Part shown: one piece after another, positions 8,461-16,189 of the stretch
Layout: each line of letters starts with the position of its first letter
Numbering within the stretch: position 1 is the stretch's first letter
Source of the DNA: Stenotrophomonas sp. UBA2629
GTDB lineage: Bacteria; Pseudomonadota; Gammaproteobacteria; Xanthomonadales; Xanthomonadaceae
Direction: 5' to 3'
Assembly: GCA_002359895.1 (NCBI GenBank)
Contig: DEOB01000011.1
Coordinates: forward strand, 1,203-65,202
Length of the DNA: 64,000 nt
Notes under the pieces: model-generated
The model's database searches: none
Seen by the model: the letters and a program-made list of their open reading frames with translations, nothing else
What the model was told of the DNA's origin: nothing
Position numbers and translations under genes: made by a program

Positions 8461-9126
8461 TCAGGCCTTCGCCGTCGCTGCCGGGCGCGATGCGGCCGGT
8501 GCAGCGGTCGTCGCCATTACCGCAGCGCGGCCATCCAGCGCATCCAACAGCGCGGTGGCTTCCTGCTCCATCTCAATCACGTAGCCATCAATGCGGCTAC
8601 GGAAATGACGGTGGAACATCAACGCCGGGATCGCCACGATCATGCCGGTAGCGGTGCACACCAGCGCCTTGCCGATACCACCGGCCAGCTGGTTCACATC
8701 GCCCACACCGTGGTCGAGGATGCCCATGAACATCTGGATCATGCCGACCACCGTACCCAGCAAGCCCAACAACGGGCCGGCAGAGGCAATGGTGCCCAGT
8801 GCATTGAGAAAGCGCCCCATCCGGTGCACCAGATGACGGCCGGTGTCCTCGATGCGCTCACGGATTTGATCGCGCGGGCGATTGCGGGCTTCCAACGCCG
8901 CAGCCAGCAACGCGCCCAACGGCGAGTTGGCGCGCAGTGATTCGATATGCGAGGCGTCCAGCTTGCCGCGTGCGGCCCAGTTACGGACTTCCTGCCCCAG
9001 CCCGGGCGGCAGCACCTCGTTACGGCGCAGGCTCCAGAAACGCTCCAGGACGATCGCCAACGCCAGCACCCCCAGCAGCAACAACGGCAGCATCGGCCAA
9101 CCGCCGGCCTTGACCAGTTCCCACAC
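8461..9126 (-). CDS. exbB: ExbB/TolQ/MotA family proton channel protein
   Basis: The 221-residue inner-membrane protein has one N-terminal helix (near 12-30) and two further helices in the conserved MotA/TolQ region (about 115-195; GPLLGLLGTVVGMI and the following GIGKALVCTATGMIVAIPA). The best start is GTG at 9126, giving MWELVKAGGWPMLPLL as in relatives, with GGAGGGG about 8 bases upstream. This start lies inside the 3' end of comEC, a 107-bp overlap in another frame. The open frame itself continues upstream but has no family match there. Confidence 0.93.
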   Translation of the reverse strand: MWELVKAGGWPMLPLLLLGVLALAIVLERFWSLRRNEVLPPGLGQEVRNWAARGKLDASHIESLRANSPLGALLAAALEARNRPRDQIRERIEDTGRHLVHRMGRFLNALGTIASAGPLLGLLGTVVGMIQMFMGILDHGVGDVNQLAGGIGKALVCTATGMIVAIPALMFHRHFRSRIDGYVIEMEQEATALLDALDGRAAVMATTAAPAASRPAATAKA

Positions 9127-11548
9127 GTTCCAACCCCTCCGGCGCCATGGCCGTCTGTTCAATCCCCGATAGGATAGCAGCCGCCCGCGCCCGCTCCGCA
9201 GCATCCCACCAGCGTGAACGCGCAATCCGCCGCTCACGCAGCTGCAGGCCATCGCGCCCCAGCCAAACGCGCACCGCGCCACTGCCAGCAGTACCCAGCA
9301 CCTCCGCGCCCGCACGCTGCCAAAGGTCCACCACCTCACGACGCGGGTGGCCAAACCGATTGGCGTGCCCGGCCGACACCAGACCCAACTGGGCGCCGGT
9401 CGCCCTCACAAAAGCCGGACTGGATGAATTGCCACTGCCGTGGTGTGGCAGCACCACGACATCTGCCTTCAAGCCGGCCCGTGCGCGCTTGAGCAACCCA
9501 CGCTCGACCACCTCCCCCACATCGCCGGTCAGCAGAACAGAGCCGTGCTCGCTTTCCACTTTCAGCACGCAGCTGGATTCATTGCGCAGATAGGGGAAGC
9601 CCTCCGTGGGGTGCAGAAACTCAAAACGCACGCCTTCCCATTCCCAAGCGTGACCCGCTACACAGGCCGTGACGCCCTGCCACGCCAACCCCGGCGGCGC
9701 GTGCAGCGTGGTCACCGGCAACGCGGCCTGAACAGCCGGCACGCCGCCGGCGTGATCCAGATCACCGTGACTGATGACCAACCCCTCCAGTCGTGAAACG
9801 CCCAACGCACGCAGCGCCGGCACCACGACACGCTCGCCAGCATCAAAACCATCGCGCACCGCCGGCCCGGCGTCATACAACAGCGCATGGCGCTGCGTGC
9901 GCACCAGCACCGCCAAGCCCTGGCCGACATCAAGCATCACCAGTTCAAACTCGCCCTCGCGGGGCAGCTCGCGCCACGGCATCAACAAGGGCAGCCACAG
10001 CAACAGCGCCAGCGGCCTGGCAGGTACACCTGAGGGCAGCAGCATCCACAGCGCCCCCAACAACGCCAGCGGCAGCGCGTACCACGCCGGCTCGGACAAC
10101 CACCACAGCGAGAAGCGGCTGCCCGCGAGAAGCTCAAACAGCGGCCAACTGAGATCAAAGCACCACGCCGACGCACGCCACACCCATGCGCCACTTCCCG
10201 ACCACAGCACCTCCAACGCCGTGCCGAATACAGCCAGCGGCACAACCACCAAGCTCCACCACGGAATGGCCACCAGGTTGGCCAACGGCCCGATGGCCGA
10301 TGCCTGCCCAAACAACATCGCACTCAAGGGCAACAGACCCAGTGTTGCCACCCGCTGCGCGGACAGGAATCCCCGCAGCCAATGCATGCGCTCCGGCAAG
10401 CTCCAGGCCAACCACGCCACACCGGCAAAGCTCAACCAAAAACCAGCACTCAGCACCGACAAGGGATCAACCAGCAACACCGCCAATGCAGCCAGGCCCA
10501 GCGACCCCAGCACATCCACCGGGCGCCGCAGCAACCTCGCCAGCACGATCACCGCCACCATCAACACGGTGCGCACCGTCGGCAACGCAAAGCCCGCCAC
10601 CGCCGCATAGACCAGGGCCGCAACGAACGCACCGACAGCCGCCGCCTGCGGTCGCGGCAAACGTCGCCCCAGCCACGGCAGACAACGCCAGATGCCCCCT
10701 ATCAGCCATGCACCACACACCGCCACCATGCCGACATGGAAGCCAGAAATGGCAATCAAATGGGTAAGCCCGGTAGCTCGCAACAACTGCCAGTCCGCGT
10801 CGCTGAGCCCGCGCGTATCGCCCAAGGCCAACGCCTGCACGTAACGCGATGACGATGTCGGCACCTGTGCCGCAATGCGCGACGCCATGAATTGTCGCCA
10901 AGCAGCCAGCCCGCTCGGCTCGGCCCGCAACTGCGCAGTCGCCGGCGCCCGCACCAAGCCCGTCGCACTGATGTGCTGCGCCAGCGCATGACGTTCGGCA
11001 TCAAAGCCTCCGGGATTGGCCAAGCCGCGCGGCACGCGCAGGCGCACCTGCAATTGCCAACGCTGGCCTGCATGCAACTGCATGCGCGGACCGGCCACTG
11101 CCTGACCAAAATCGTCATACCACGACAACTGCAAGCGCCGGCCTTGCAGTCGGGGATTGGCGTCATCGCCGTCCACCCGCAACTGGAAACGGGTGCGACG
11201 TAACTCATGCTCCGGCAGATCCACCACCATGCCATTGACCGTGAAATCGCGGCCATCCCATGCGAATGGCAACTGGGCTGCCAGTACCCATCCCGCATGC
11301 AGGCCAATCCAACCGAATCCGGCCAATGCAGCACCCGCAAGCCGCAGAACGCGGCCGCGCCACCACCCCAGCAGCCCCAGAACGGCGAGCGCCCCACACA
11401 CCACCACCGGCAGCAACAAGGGCAACCACAACGCCACACAGATGCCCAGCAGAAAACACACCGCAACAGCCTTACCGAGCACCGGTATGTTGTTGCCAAA
11501 GACCAACCACTCACGCGGCGCCCCGATCAAACCCTGTCCTGCGCTCAT
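9020..11548 (-). CDS. comEC: DNA internalization-related competence protein ComEC/Rec2
   Basis: ComEC forms the inner-membrane channel that passes single-stranded DNA into the cytoplasm during natural transformation. The 842-residue product has N-terminal membrane helices with an OB-like DUF4131 region, the polytopic competence domain (RATGLTHLIAISGFHVGMVA motif near 250) and a C-terminal metallo-beta-lactamase domain (HGDLDHAGG near 594, later PHHGSGNSSS). The last about 35 residues overlap exbB in another frame and are low in recognisable motifs, so the natural C-terminus could be checked. Its position before exbB-exbD is as in Pseudomonas. Confidence 0.95.
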   Translation of the reverse strand: MSAGQGLIGAPREWLVFGNNIPVLGKAVAVCFLLGICVALWLPLLLPVVVCGALAVLGLLGWWRGRVLRLAGAALAGFGWIGLHAGWVLAAQLPFAWDGRDFTVNGMVVDLPEHELRRTRFQLRVDGDDANPRLQGRRLQLSWYDDFGQAVAGPRMQLHAGQRWQLQVRLRVPRGLANPGGFDAERHALAQHISATGLVRAPATAQLRAEPSGLAAWRQFMASRIAAQVPTSSSRYVQALALGDTRGLSDADWQLLRATGLTHLIAISGFHVGMVAVCGAWLIGGIWRCLPWLGRRLPRPQAAAVGAFVAALVYAAVAGFALPTVRTVLMVAVIVLARLLRRPVDVLGSLGLAALAVLLVDPLSVLSAGFWLSFAGVAWLAWSLPERMHWLRGFLSAQRVATLGLLPLSAMLFGQASAIGPLANLVAIPWWSLVVVPLAVFGTALEVLWSGSGAWVWRASAWCFDLSWPLFELLAGSRFSLWWLSEPAWYALPLALLGALWMLLPSGVPARPLALLLWLPLLMPWRELPREGEFELVMLDVGQGLAVLVRTQRHALLYDAGPAVRDGFDAGERVVVPALRALGVSRLEGLVISHGDLDHAGGVPAVQAALPVTTLHAPPGLAWQGVTACVAGHAWEWEGVRFEFLHPTEGFPYLRNESSCVLKVESEHGSVLLTGDVGEVVERGLLKRARAGLKADVVVLPHHGSGNSSSPAFVRATGAQLGLVSAGHANRFGHPRREVVDLWQRAGAEVLGTAGSGAVRVWLGRDGLQLRERRIARSRWWDAAERARAAAILSGIEQTAMAPEGLERVGTGQGRRLADAAVVAAGGAGVGDRPGAFLEPAP

Positions 11549-11793
11549 CCGCCGCCCCTTCTGTTTCCAGAAGATCCTTCAGCAGCACAGATGACCGAGC
11601 CATCGGGGAGCAAGGCCACCGCAGGTAAGGCGATACCGCAGGAAACCGCTCCGCCATCTACCCGGATCGTCCGCCGGCTCATGCAAGCAGCCTTCATGCC
11701 TGCCCGCAGGCATTCCTCGCACAAAGCGATGGTGACCCAACAATCACGACGGTGAAATGGATCTGTAATCAGGAACCCACGACTCTCGCTCAA
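11545..11793 (-). CDS. small cysteine-rich hypothetical ORF upstream of comEC
   Basis: This is an 82-codon frame with a TTG start, or 50 codons if the internal ATG at 11697 is used. It ends in an ATGA overlap with the comEC start. The translation has six cysteines, including a C-x2-C pair (ALCEECLRAGMKAAC). I recognise no family, and no convincing ribosome binding site precedes the TTG. It may be a real coupled leader gene, a decayed remnant or chance. Reported mainly because of the overlap with comEC. Confidence 0.25.
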   Translation of the reverse strand: MSESRGFLITDPFHRRDCWVTIALCEECLRAGMKAACMSRRTIRVDGGAVSCGIALPAVALLPDGSVICAAEGSSGNRRGGG

Positions 11794-12020
11794 GCCACAA
11801 CGCGGCAGAAGAAGTCATGCGCACGGCTACTGGCGGCACTCCACAACACCGCTTATCCCGACCTGCACGCCAACTGCGCAGCCGTTCTTTCGCAGGCCCG
11901 GACATCAAGGCATCGCAGGCAACCCATCACCGCCACCACAGCCTCGCCTGCATTTTCTGCAGACAAAAGAAAAGCGGGCACAAGGCCCGCTTTTCTCTTC
12001 AGCGATAAAACACCTCAGCC
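11549..12020. other. 472-bp region between pnp and comEC without a confident gene
   Basis: Apart from the doubtful 82-codon ORF (to 11793) and the pnp terminator (11971-11993), I see no gene, tRNA or repeat here. Plus-strand open frames in this stretch run antisense into pnp and have no protein character I recognise. The comEC promoter is expected here, but no clear -35/-10 pair stands out. Confidence 0.5.
11971..11993 (-). terminator. Rho-independent terminator after pnp
   Basis: A perfect 9-bp stem AAAGCGGGC (11971-11979) / GCCCGCTTT (11985-11993) with loop ACAAG is flanked by A-rich and T-rich tracts on both sides. On the minus strand it is followed by TCTTTTGTC, so it ends the pnp transcript 28 bp after the stop. 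By symmetry it could also stop plus-strand transcripts. Confidence 0.88.
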
Positions 12021-14129
12021 TTATTCGGCCGAGACGCCCTCGCCTTCTTCAACTGCCTTCATCGACAGGCGGATACGGCCCTGCTTGTCGACTTCCAGCA
12101 CCTTGACCTTGACCACATCGCCTTCCTTCAACACGTCGCCAACCTTCTCGACGCGGTCGCTGGAAATCTGCGACACGTGGACCAGACCATCCTTGCCCGG
12201 CAGGATCGTCACGAACGCACCGAAGTCCATGATCTTGGCGACCTTGCCTTCGTAGATGCGGCCCGGCTCAACGTCCGAGGTGATCTGCTCGATGCGGGCC
12301 TTGGCGGCCTGTGCAGCGGCGTTGTTCACCGAAGCGATGGTGATGGTGCCATCGTCCTGGATGTCGATCTGGGTACCGGTTTCCTTGGTGATGGCCTGGA
12401 TGGTCGAGCCACCCTTGCCGATCACTTCGCGGATCTTGTCCGGGTGGATCTTGATGGTCAGCAGGCGCGGCGCGTAGTCCGACAGCTCCGAACGCGGCGA
12501 GGTCAGACCGTGCGCCATTTCGCCCAGGATGTGCAGACGGCCAGCCTTGGCCTGCTGCAGTGCCTGCTTCATGATCTCTTCGGTGATGCCTTCGATCTTG
12601 ATGTCCATCTGCAGCGCAGAAATGCCATCAGCAGTACCGGCCACCTTGAAGTCCATGTCGCCCAGGTGATCTTCGTCACCCAGGATGTCGGACAGGACGA
12701 CGAAACGCTCGCCTTCCTTGACCAGGCCCATGGCGATACCGGCAACCGGCGACTTCACCGGCACGCCGGCGTCCATCAGCGCCAGCGACGAACCGCAGAC
12801 CGAAGCCATCGACGAGGAACCGTTGGACTCGGTGATTTCCGAGACAACGCGGATGGTGTACGGGAAGGCTTCCAGCGACGGCATCACTGCCAGCACGCCG
12901 CGCTTGGCGAGACGGCCGTGGCCGATTTCGCGACGCTTCGGGCCCATCATGCGGCCGCACTCACCCACCGAGAACGGAGGGAAGTTGTAGTGGAACAGGA
13001 AGTTTTCCTTGTACTCACCGGCAACGGCGTCGATCACCTGGCCATCACGGGCGGTGCCCAGGGTGATGGTCACGATGGCCTGCGTTTCGCCGCGGGTGAA
13101 CAGCGAGGAACCGTGGGTACGCGGCAGCACGCCGGTCTTCACGGCGATCGGGCGGACGGTGTCCAGCGCACGGCCGTCGATACGGACCTTGGTGTCCAGC
13201 ACCGAGTTACGCATGGTGCTGTATTCCAGCTCGCCGAATTCCTTCGACAGCTCGGCCGGGTTCCAGCCTTCAGCGGCAACGCGGCCAGCCAGGGCTTCCA
13301 CCACATCCTTCTTGATCGCCGAGATGGCGTCACGACGCTGCAGCTTGTCGCGCACCTGGAAGGCTTCGCCCAGCTTGCCACCCACAGCTTCCTGCAGGGC
13401 GCTGATCAGCACTTCGTTCTTGGCCGGGGCAACCCAGCTGCTCGGCTTGGTGCCGGCTTCAACGGTCAGCTCATTGATGACGTTGATGACTTTCTGCATC
13501 TCGCGGTGACCAAAGGTCACAGCGCCCAGCATGATTTCTTCGGACAGCAGGGCCGCTTCGGACTCCACCATCAGCACGGCATTGGCGGTACCAGCGACCA
13601 CCAGCTCCAGCTGCGATTCCTTCAGCTCCGACACGGTCGGGTTGAGGATGTATTCGCCGTCCTTGTAGCCCACCTTGGCGGCGGCGATCGGACCCTTGAA
13701 CGGGGTGCCGGCCAGCGACAGTGCGGCAGAAGCACCGATCAGCGCAGCGATATCGCCGTCCACTTCCGGGTTCAGCGACATCACCGTGGCGATGATCTGG
13801 ACTTCGTTCTTGTAGTCTTCCGGGAACAGCGGACGGATCGGGCGGTCGATCAGACGCGAGATAAGCGTCTCCTTCTCGGTCGCACGGCCTTCACGCTTGA
13901 AGAAGCCACCCGGGATACGGCCACCGGCGTAGAACTTCTCCTGATAATCAACGGTCAGCGGGAAGAAATCCTGGCCTTCGCGCGCGCTCTTGGCGGCGAC
14001 GGCAGTGACCAGCAACACGGTGTCGTCCATCTTGACGATGACAGCGCCGCCGGCCTGACGGGCGACTTCGCCGGTTTCAAGCGTGACGGTGTGTTTGCCG
14101 TACTGGAAGGTTTTGGTGATTTTTGCCAC
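12021..14129 (-). CDS. pnp: polyribonucleotide nucleotidyltransferase (PNPase)
   Basis: PNPase is the trimeric 3'-5' phosphorolytic exoribonuclease of the RNA degradosome. The 702-residue product has two RNase PH domains (about 10-230 and 310-545; DGDIAALIGASAALSLAG and MDIKIEGI motifs), a KH domain (about 555-615, IREVIGKGGSTIQAI) and a C-terminal S1 domain (about 622-690). The start is GTG at 14129 with AAGGAAC about 7 bases upstream. It follows rpsO as in E. coli but a strong terminator stands between them, so read-through or a separate promoter drives it. The C-terminus is acidic. Confidence 0.98.
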   Translation of the reverse strand: MAKITKTFQYGKHTVTLETGEVARQAGGAVIVKMDDTVLLVTAVAAKSAREGQDFFPLTVDYQEKFYAGGRIPGGFFKREGRATEKETLISRLIDRPIRPLFPEDYKNEVQIIATVMSLNPEVDGDIAALIGASAALSLAGTPFKGPIAAAKVGYKDGEYILNPTVSELKESQLELVVAGTANAVLMVESEAALLSEEIMLGAVTFGHREMQKVINVINELTVEAGTKPSSWVAPAKNEVLISALQEAVGGKLGEAFQVRDKLQRRDAISAIKKDVVEALAGRVAAEGWNPAELSKEFGELEYSTMRNSVLDTKVRIDGRALDTVRPIAVKTGVLPRTHGSSLFTRGETQAIVTITLGTARDGQVIDAVAGEYKENFLFHYNFPPFSVGECGRMMGPKRREIGHGRLAKRGVLAVMPSLEAFPYTIRVVSEITESNGSSSMASVCGSSLALMDAGVPVKSPVAGIAMGLVKEGERFVVLSDILGDEDHLGDMDFKVAGTADGISALQMDIKIEGITEEIMKQALQQAKAGRLHILGEMAHGLTSPRSELSDYAPRLLTIKIHPDKIREVIGKGGSTIQAITKETGTQIDIQDDGTITIASVNNAAAQAAKARIEQITSDVEPGRIYEGKVAKIMDFGAFVTILPGKDGLVHVSQISSDRVEKVGDVLKEGDVVKVKVLEVDKQGRIRLSMKAVEEGEGVSAE

Positions 14130-14232
14130 GGGAGTTCCTTGGAATGCTTTCTTCAGATGGACCGGTAACGACCCTTGCCGCTAGCGGGTGGCCGGGCGGT
14201 TCCGGCCGCTCTTACTACGATTTGAAGCTGTA

Positions 14233-14265
14233 AAAACAAAACCGCGGCGCATCGCTGCGCCGCGG
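14233..14265 (-). terminator. Rho-independent terminator between rpsO and pnp
   Basis: A 10-bp perfect stem CCGCGGCGCA (14242-14251) / TGCGCCGCGG (14256-14265) with a 4-base loop is followed on the minus strand by TTTTGTTTTT. It lies 11 bp past the rpsO stop. In E. coli a comparable terminator separates rpsO from pnp and is partly read through. Confidence 0.92.
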
Positions 14266-14276
14266 CGGAGATTCTA

Positions 14277-14537
14277 TTAGCGGCGCAGGCCGAGCTTTTC
14301 GATCAGAGCCTTGTAACGCACGACGTCCTTCTTCTTCAGGTAGTCGAGCAGGCTGCGGCGGCGGTTGACCATCTGCAGCAGACCACGACGGCTGTGGTGG
14401 TCCTTCTTGTGCTCCTTGAAGTGACCCGACAGCAGTTCGATGCGGGCGGTCAGCAGGGCCACCTGGACTTCCGGGGAACCGGTGTCGTTGGTGCCGCGAG
14501 CGTTGTTCTCAATAACTTTCTGGGTGTCGATCGACAT
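14277..14537 (-). CDS. rpsO: 30S ribosomal protein S15
   Basis: S15 is a primary 16S rRNA-binding protein of the small-subunit platform. The 86-residue product is close to the usual 88-89 and carries the family motifs GSPEVQVALLTARI, HFKEHKKDHHSRRGLL and RRRSLLDYLK. The frame is open much further upstream, but the family begins at the ATG at 14537, preceded by an AGAGAG stretch. It has its own promoter-like signal and a hairpin in a leader of about 110 bases, which fits the S15 feedback control known in other bacteria. Confidence 0.98.
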   Translation of the reverse strand: MSIDTQKVIENNARGTNDTGSPEVQVALLTARIELLSGHFKEHKKDHHSRRGLLQMVNRRRSLLDYLKKKDVVRYKALIEKLGLRR

Positions 14538-14611
14538 TGTTTTTTCTCTCTGATGCGTGGCCGGCAGGAACGTCCATTGACGCACCGCGCAGCTCGCCGT
14601 TTGAAATAACC

Positions 14612-14626
14612 GCCTGCCGACGGCAG
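14612..14626 (-). promoter_or_regulatory. hairpin in the rpsO leader (possible S15 autoregulatory element)
   Basis: The sequence CCTGCCGACGGCAGG forms a 6-bp GC-rich stem with a 3-base loop in the 5' leader of rpsO, about 75 bases before the start codon. S15 represses its own mRNA through leader structures in several bacteria, but these differ between lineages. The assignment is by position only. Confidence 0.35.
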
Positions 14627-14652
14627 GAGGGTGCCCCATCAAGGGCCGCAAA

Positions 14653-14681
14653 ATTGTAACGACCTCAACCATATGCCACAA
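14653..14681 (-). promoter_or_regulatory. putative rpsO promoter
   Basis: On the minus strand TTGTGG (14676-14681) and TACAAT (14653-14658) are separated by exactly 17 bp. The predicted start lies about 110 bases before rpsO and inside the truB-rpsO gap. The -10 is good and the -35 is poor, so strength is uncertain. Confidence 0.5.
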
Positions 14682-14710
14682 GGCGCAGATGGTATTAGGG
14701 CCCTGCCCGT

Positions 14711-15622
14711 TCAGAGATTGAAGCGGCGCTGCGGGCTCAAACGGCCATCGGCCTCCACCTGCCCCAAGCCCAGCGGCAAGCCGTCCTGACCAAACACACC
14801 AGCCAGGCCTTCCGGCCATTCCGGGTTGCGCAGGCGCTGGCCCAGGCAGAAACGCGTGGCCTGGCCGGGGTCCAGCTCCACCCGGCCAAAGCCGCTCAGG
14901 CCATCGCTGATCGGCAGCAGCCATTCCTGCAGATCGGCTTCGGTGCCCCGCTCGGCCACTTCGCGCAGGGCATCCAGCCCAATCATGCGCGGCGTCATGA
15001 ACGGCTCCACCCAAAGGCGCCGCAGCGCGGTGATATGCGCCCCGCAGCCGAGCACCTCGCCCAGATCGCGAGCGATGCTGCGGATATAGGTGCCCGAGCC
15101 GCAGGTGACCCGCAGCGACAGGCGCTCACCTTCGTGCGCGAGGATTTCGATCTCCTGCACATGCACTTCACGCTCGGGCGCCTCGATGGCTTCGCCGCGA
15201 CGCGCCTTCACATACAGTGGCTCACCGCCCTGCTTTAGCGCCGAATAGATCGGCGCCCGCTGCAGGATATGGCCGGTCAAACCGGCCAACGCGGACTCAA
15301 GCTGCTCACGACTGATGGACGGCACTGCACGTTCGCGCAGCACCACGCCGTCTGCGTCGTCCGTGTCGGTGGTCTTGCCCAGCACAATCTCGGCGTCATA
15401 TGCCTTGGCCGAGCCCAGCAGCAGGCCGGCAATCTTGGTGGCCTCACCAAAGCACAGCGGCAACAGGCCGGTGGCGAGCGGATCCAAGCTGCCGGTGTGG
15501 CCGCCCTTCTCTGCACGGAACAGGCGGCGGGCCACCTGCAGTGCGGTGTTGGAGCTCATGCCGGCAGGCTTGTCGAGCAGGACGATGCCGTCCAAGCGGC
15601 GGAATTGAATACGGGGGCGCAT
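14711..15622 (-). CDS. truB: tRNA pseudouridine(55) synthase
   Basis: TruB makes the universal pseudouridine at position 55 in the T loop of tRNAs and also acts as an RNA chaperone. The 303-residue protein has the catalytic motif GGHTGSLDPLATG with Asp47, the KAYDAEIVLGKTTDTDDADG motif and the RVTCGSGTYIRSIARDLG motif. A C-terminal PUA-like extension follows. It is placed between rbfA and rpsO as in E. coli. Confidence 0.97.
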   Translation of the reverse strand: MRPRIQFRRLDGIVLLDKPAGMSSNTALQVARRLFRAEKGGHTGSLDPLATGLLPLCFGEATKIAGLLLGSAKAYDAEIVLGKTTDTDDADGVVLRERAVPSISREQLESALAGLTGHILQRAPIYSALKQGGEPLYVKARRGEAIEAPEREVHVQEIEILAHEGERLSLRVTCGSGTYIRSIARDLGEVLGCGAHITALRRLWVEPFMTPRMIGLDALREVAERGTEADLQEWLLPISDGLSGFGRVELDPGQATRFCLGQRLRNPEWPEGLAGVFGQDGLPLGLGQVEADGRLSPQRRFNL

Positions 15623-15714
15623 GAAACACCATTCTCAGGCCGGCATGAAAAACCTCATGCCCGGCGGGAACTGGAAAACAGCCTTACGCACCGAGCGCAG
15701 GCCAGATATGACAA

Positions 15715-15730
15715 CAGCCCTTGCGGGCTG
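15715..15730 (-). terminator. hairpin after rbfA (weak terminator or processing signal)
   Basis: CAGCCC (15715-15720) and GGGCTG (15725-15730) form a 6-bp stem with a TTGC loop, 6 bp past the rbfA stop. Only a short T-containing tract follows on the minus strand, so termination would be partial at best, in line with the truB gene being read from the same operon. Confidence 0.35.
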
Positions 15731-15736
15731 CTGCTT

Positions 15737-16114
15737 TCATTCTTCGTCGGAGTCCGGCTTCTTTTCTGCCGGCGGAATCAGATCACGCAGCAGGTTGTCG
15801 ATGCGCTCACCACGGTCAACCGAGTCGTCGTAGTGGAAATGCAGCTCCGGCACATGACGCAGCTTCATCGCCTTGGCCAGCGACATGCGCAATTCATAAG
15901 CGATTTCGCGCAGGCCCTTCATCGCTTCGGCCGAACGCTCCGGCATCAGCGCGGTAACAAAAATCTTGGCGTGGGCCATGTCACGGGTGACTTCCACGTC
16001 CGACACGCTGACCGATGGCAGCCCGTGCTCGCGCACAGCGGCATGCACCAGCGTGCCCAGATCACGGCGGATCTGCGCGGAAACACGGTCAGTACGGTGG
16101 AAAGTCTTCGGCAC
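15737..16114 (-). CDS. rbfA: 30S ribosome-binding factor A
   Basis: RbfA binds immature 30S subunits and aids 16S rRNA 5'-end maturation and cold adaptation. The 125-residue KH-like protein shows the family motifs RTDRVSAQIRRDLGTLV near the N-terminus and LRHVPELHFHYDDSVDRGERIDNLL near the C-terminus. The start is GTG at 16114. An acidic tail ends the protein. It lies between infB and truB, as in E. coli. Confidence 0.96.
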   Translation of the reverse strand: MPKTFHRTDRVSAQIRRDLGTLVHAAVREHGLPSVSVSDVEVTRDMAHAKIFVTALMPERSAEAMKGLREIAYELRMSLAKAMKLRHVPELHFHYDDSVDRGERIDNLLRDLIPPAEKKPDSDEE

Positions 16115-16189
16115 GTTGTCTAGCTCACTTGATTGTTACGTTGATGAAACAAGGCCGGCCCGCGTGATGCGGACCGGCCGATGCAGCAA

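Noticed and set aside
14538..15014. N-terminal extension of the rpsO frame upstream of the ATG at 14537
   Set aside because: The extension has no S15 similarity, overlaps truB and includes the leader hairpin; S15 is 86-89 residues long.
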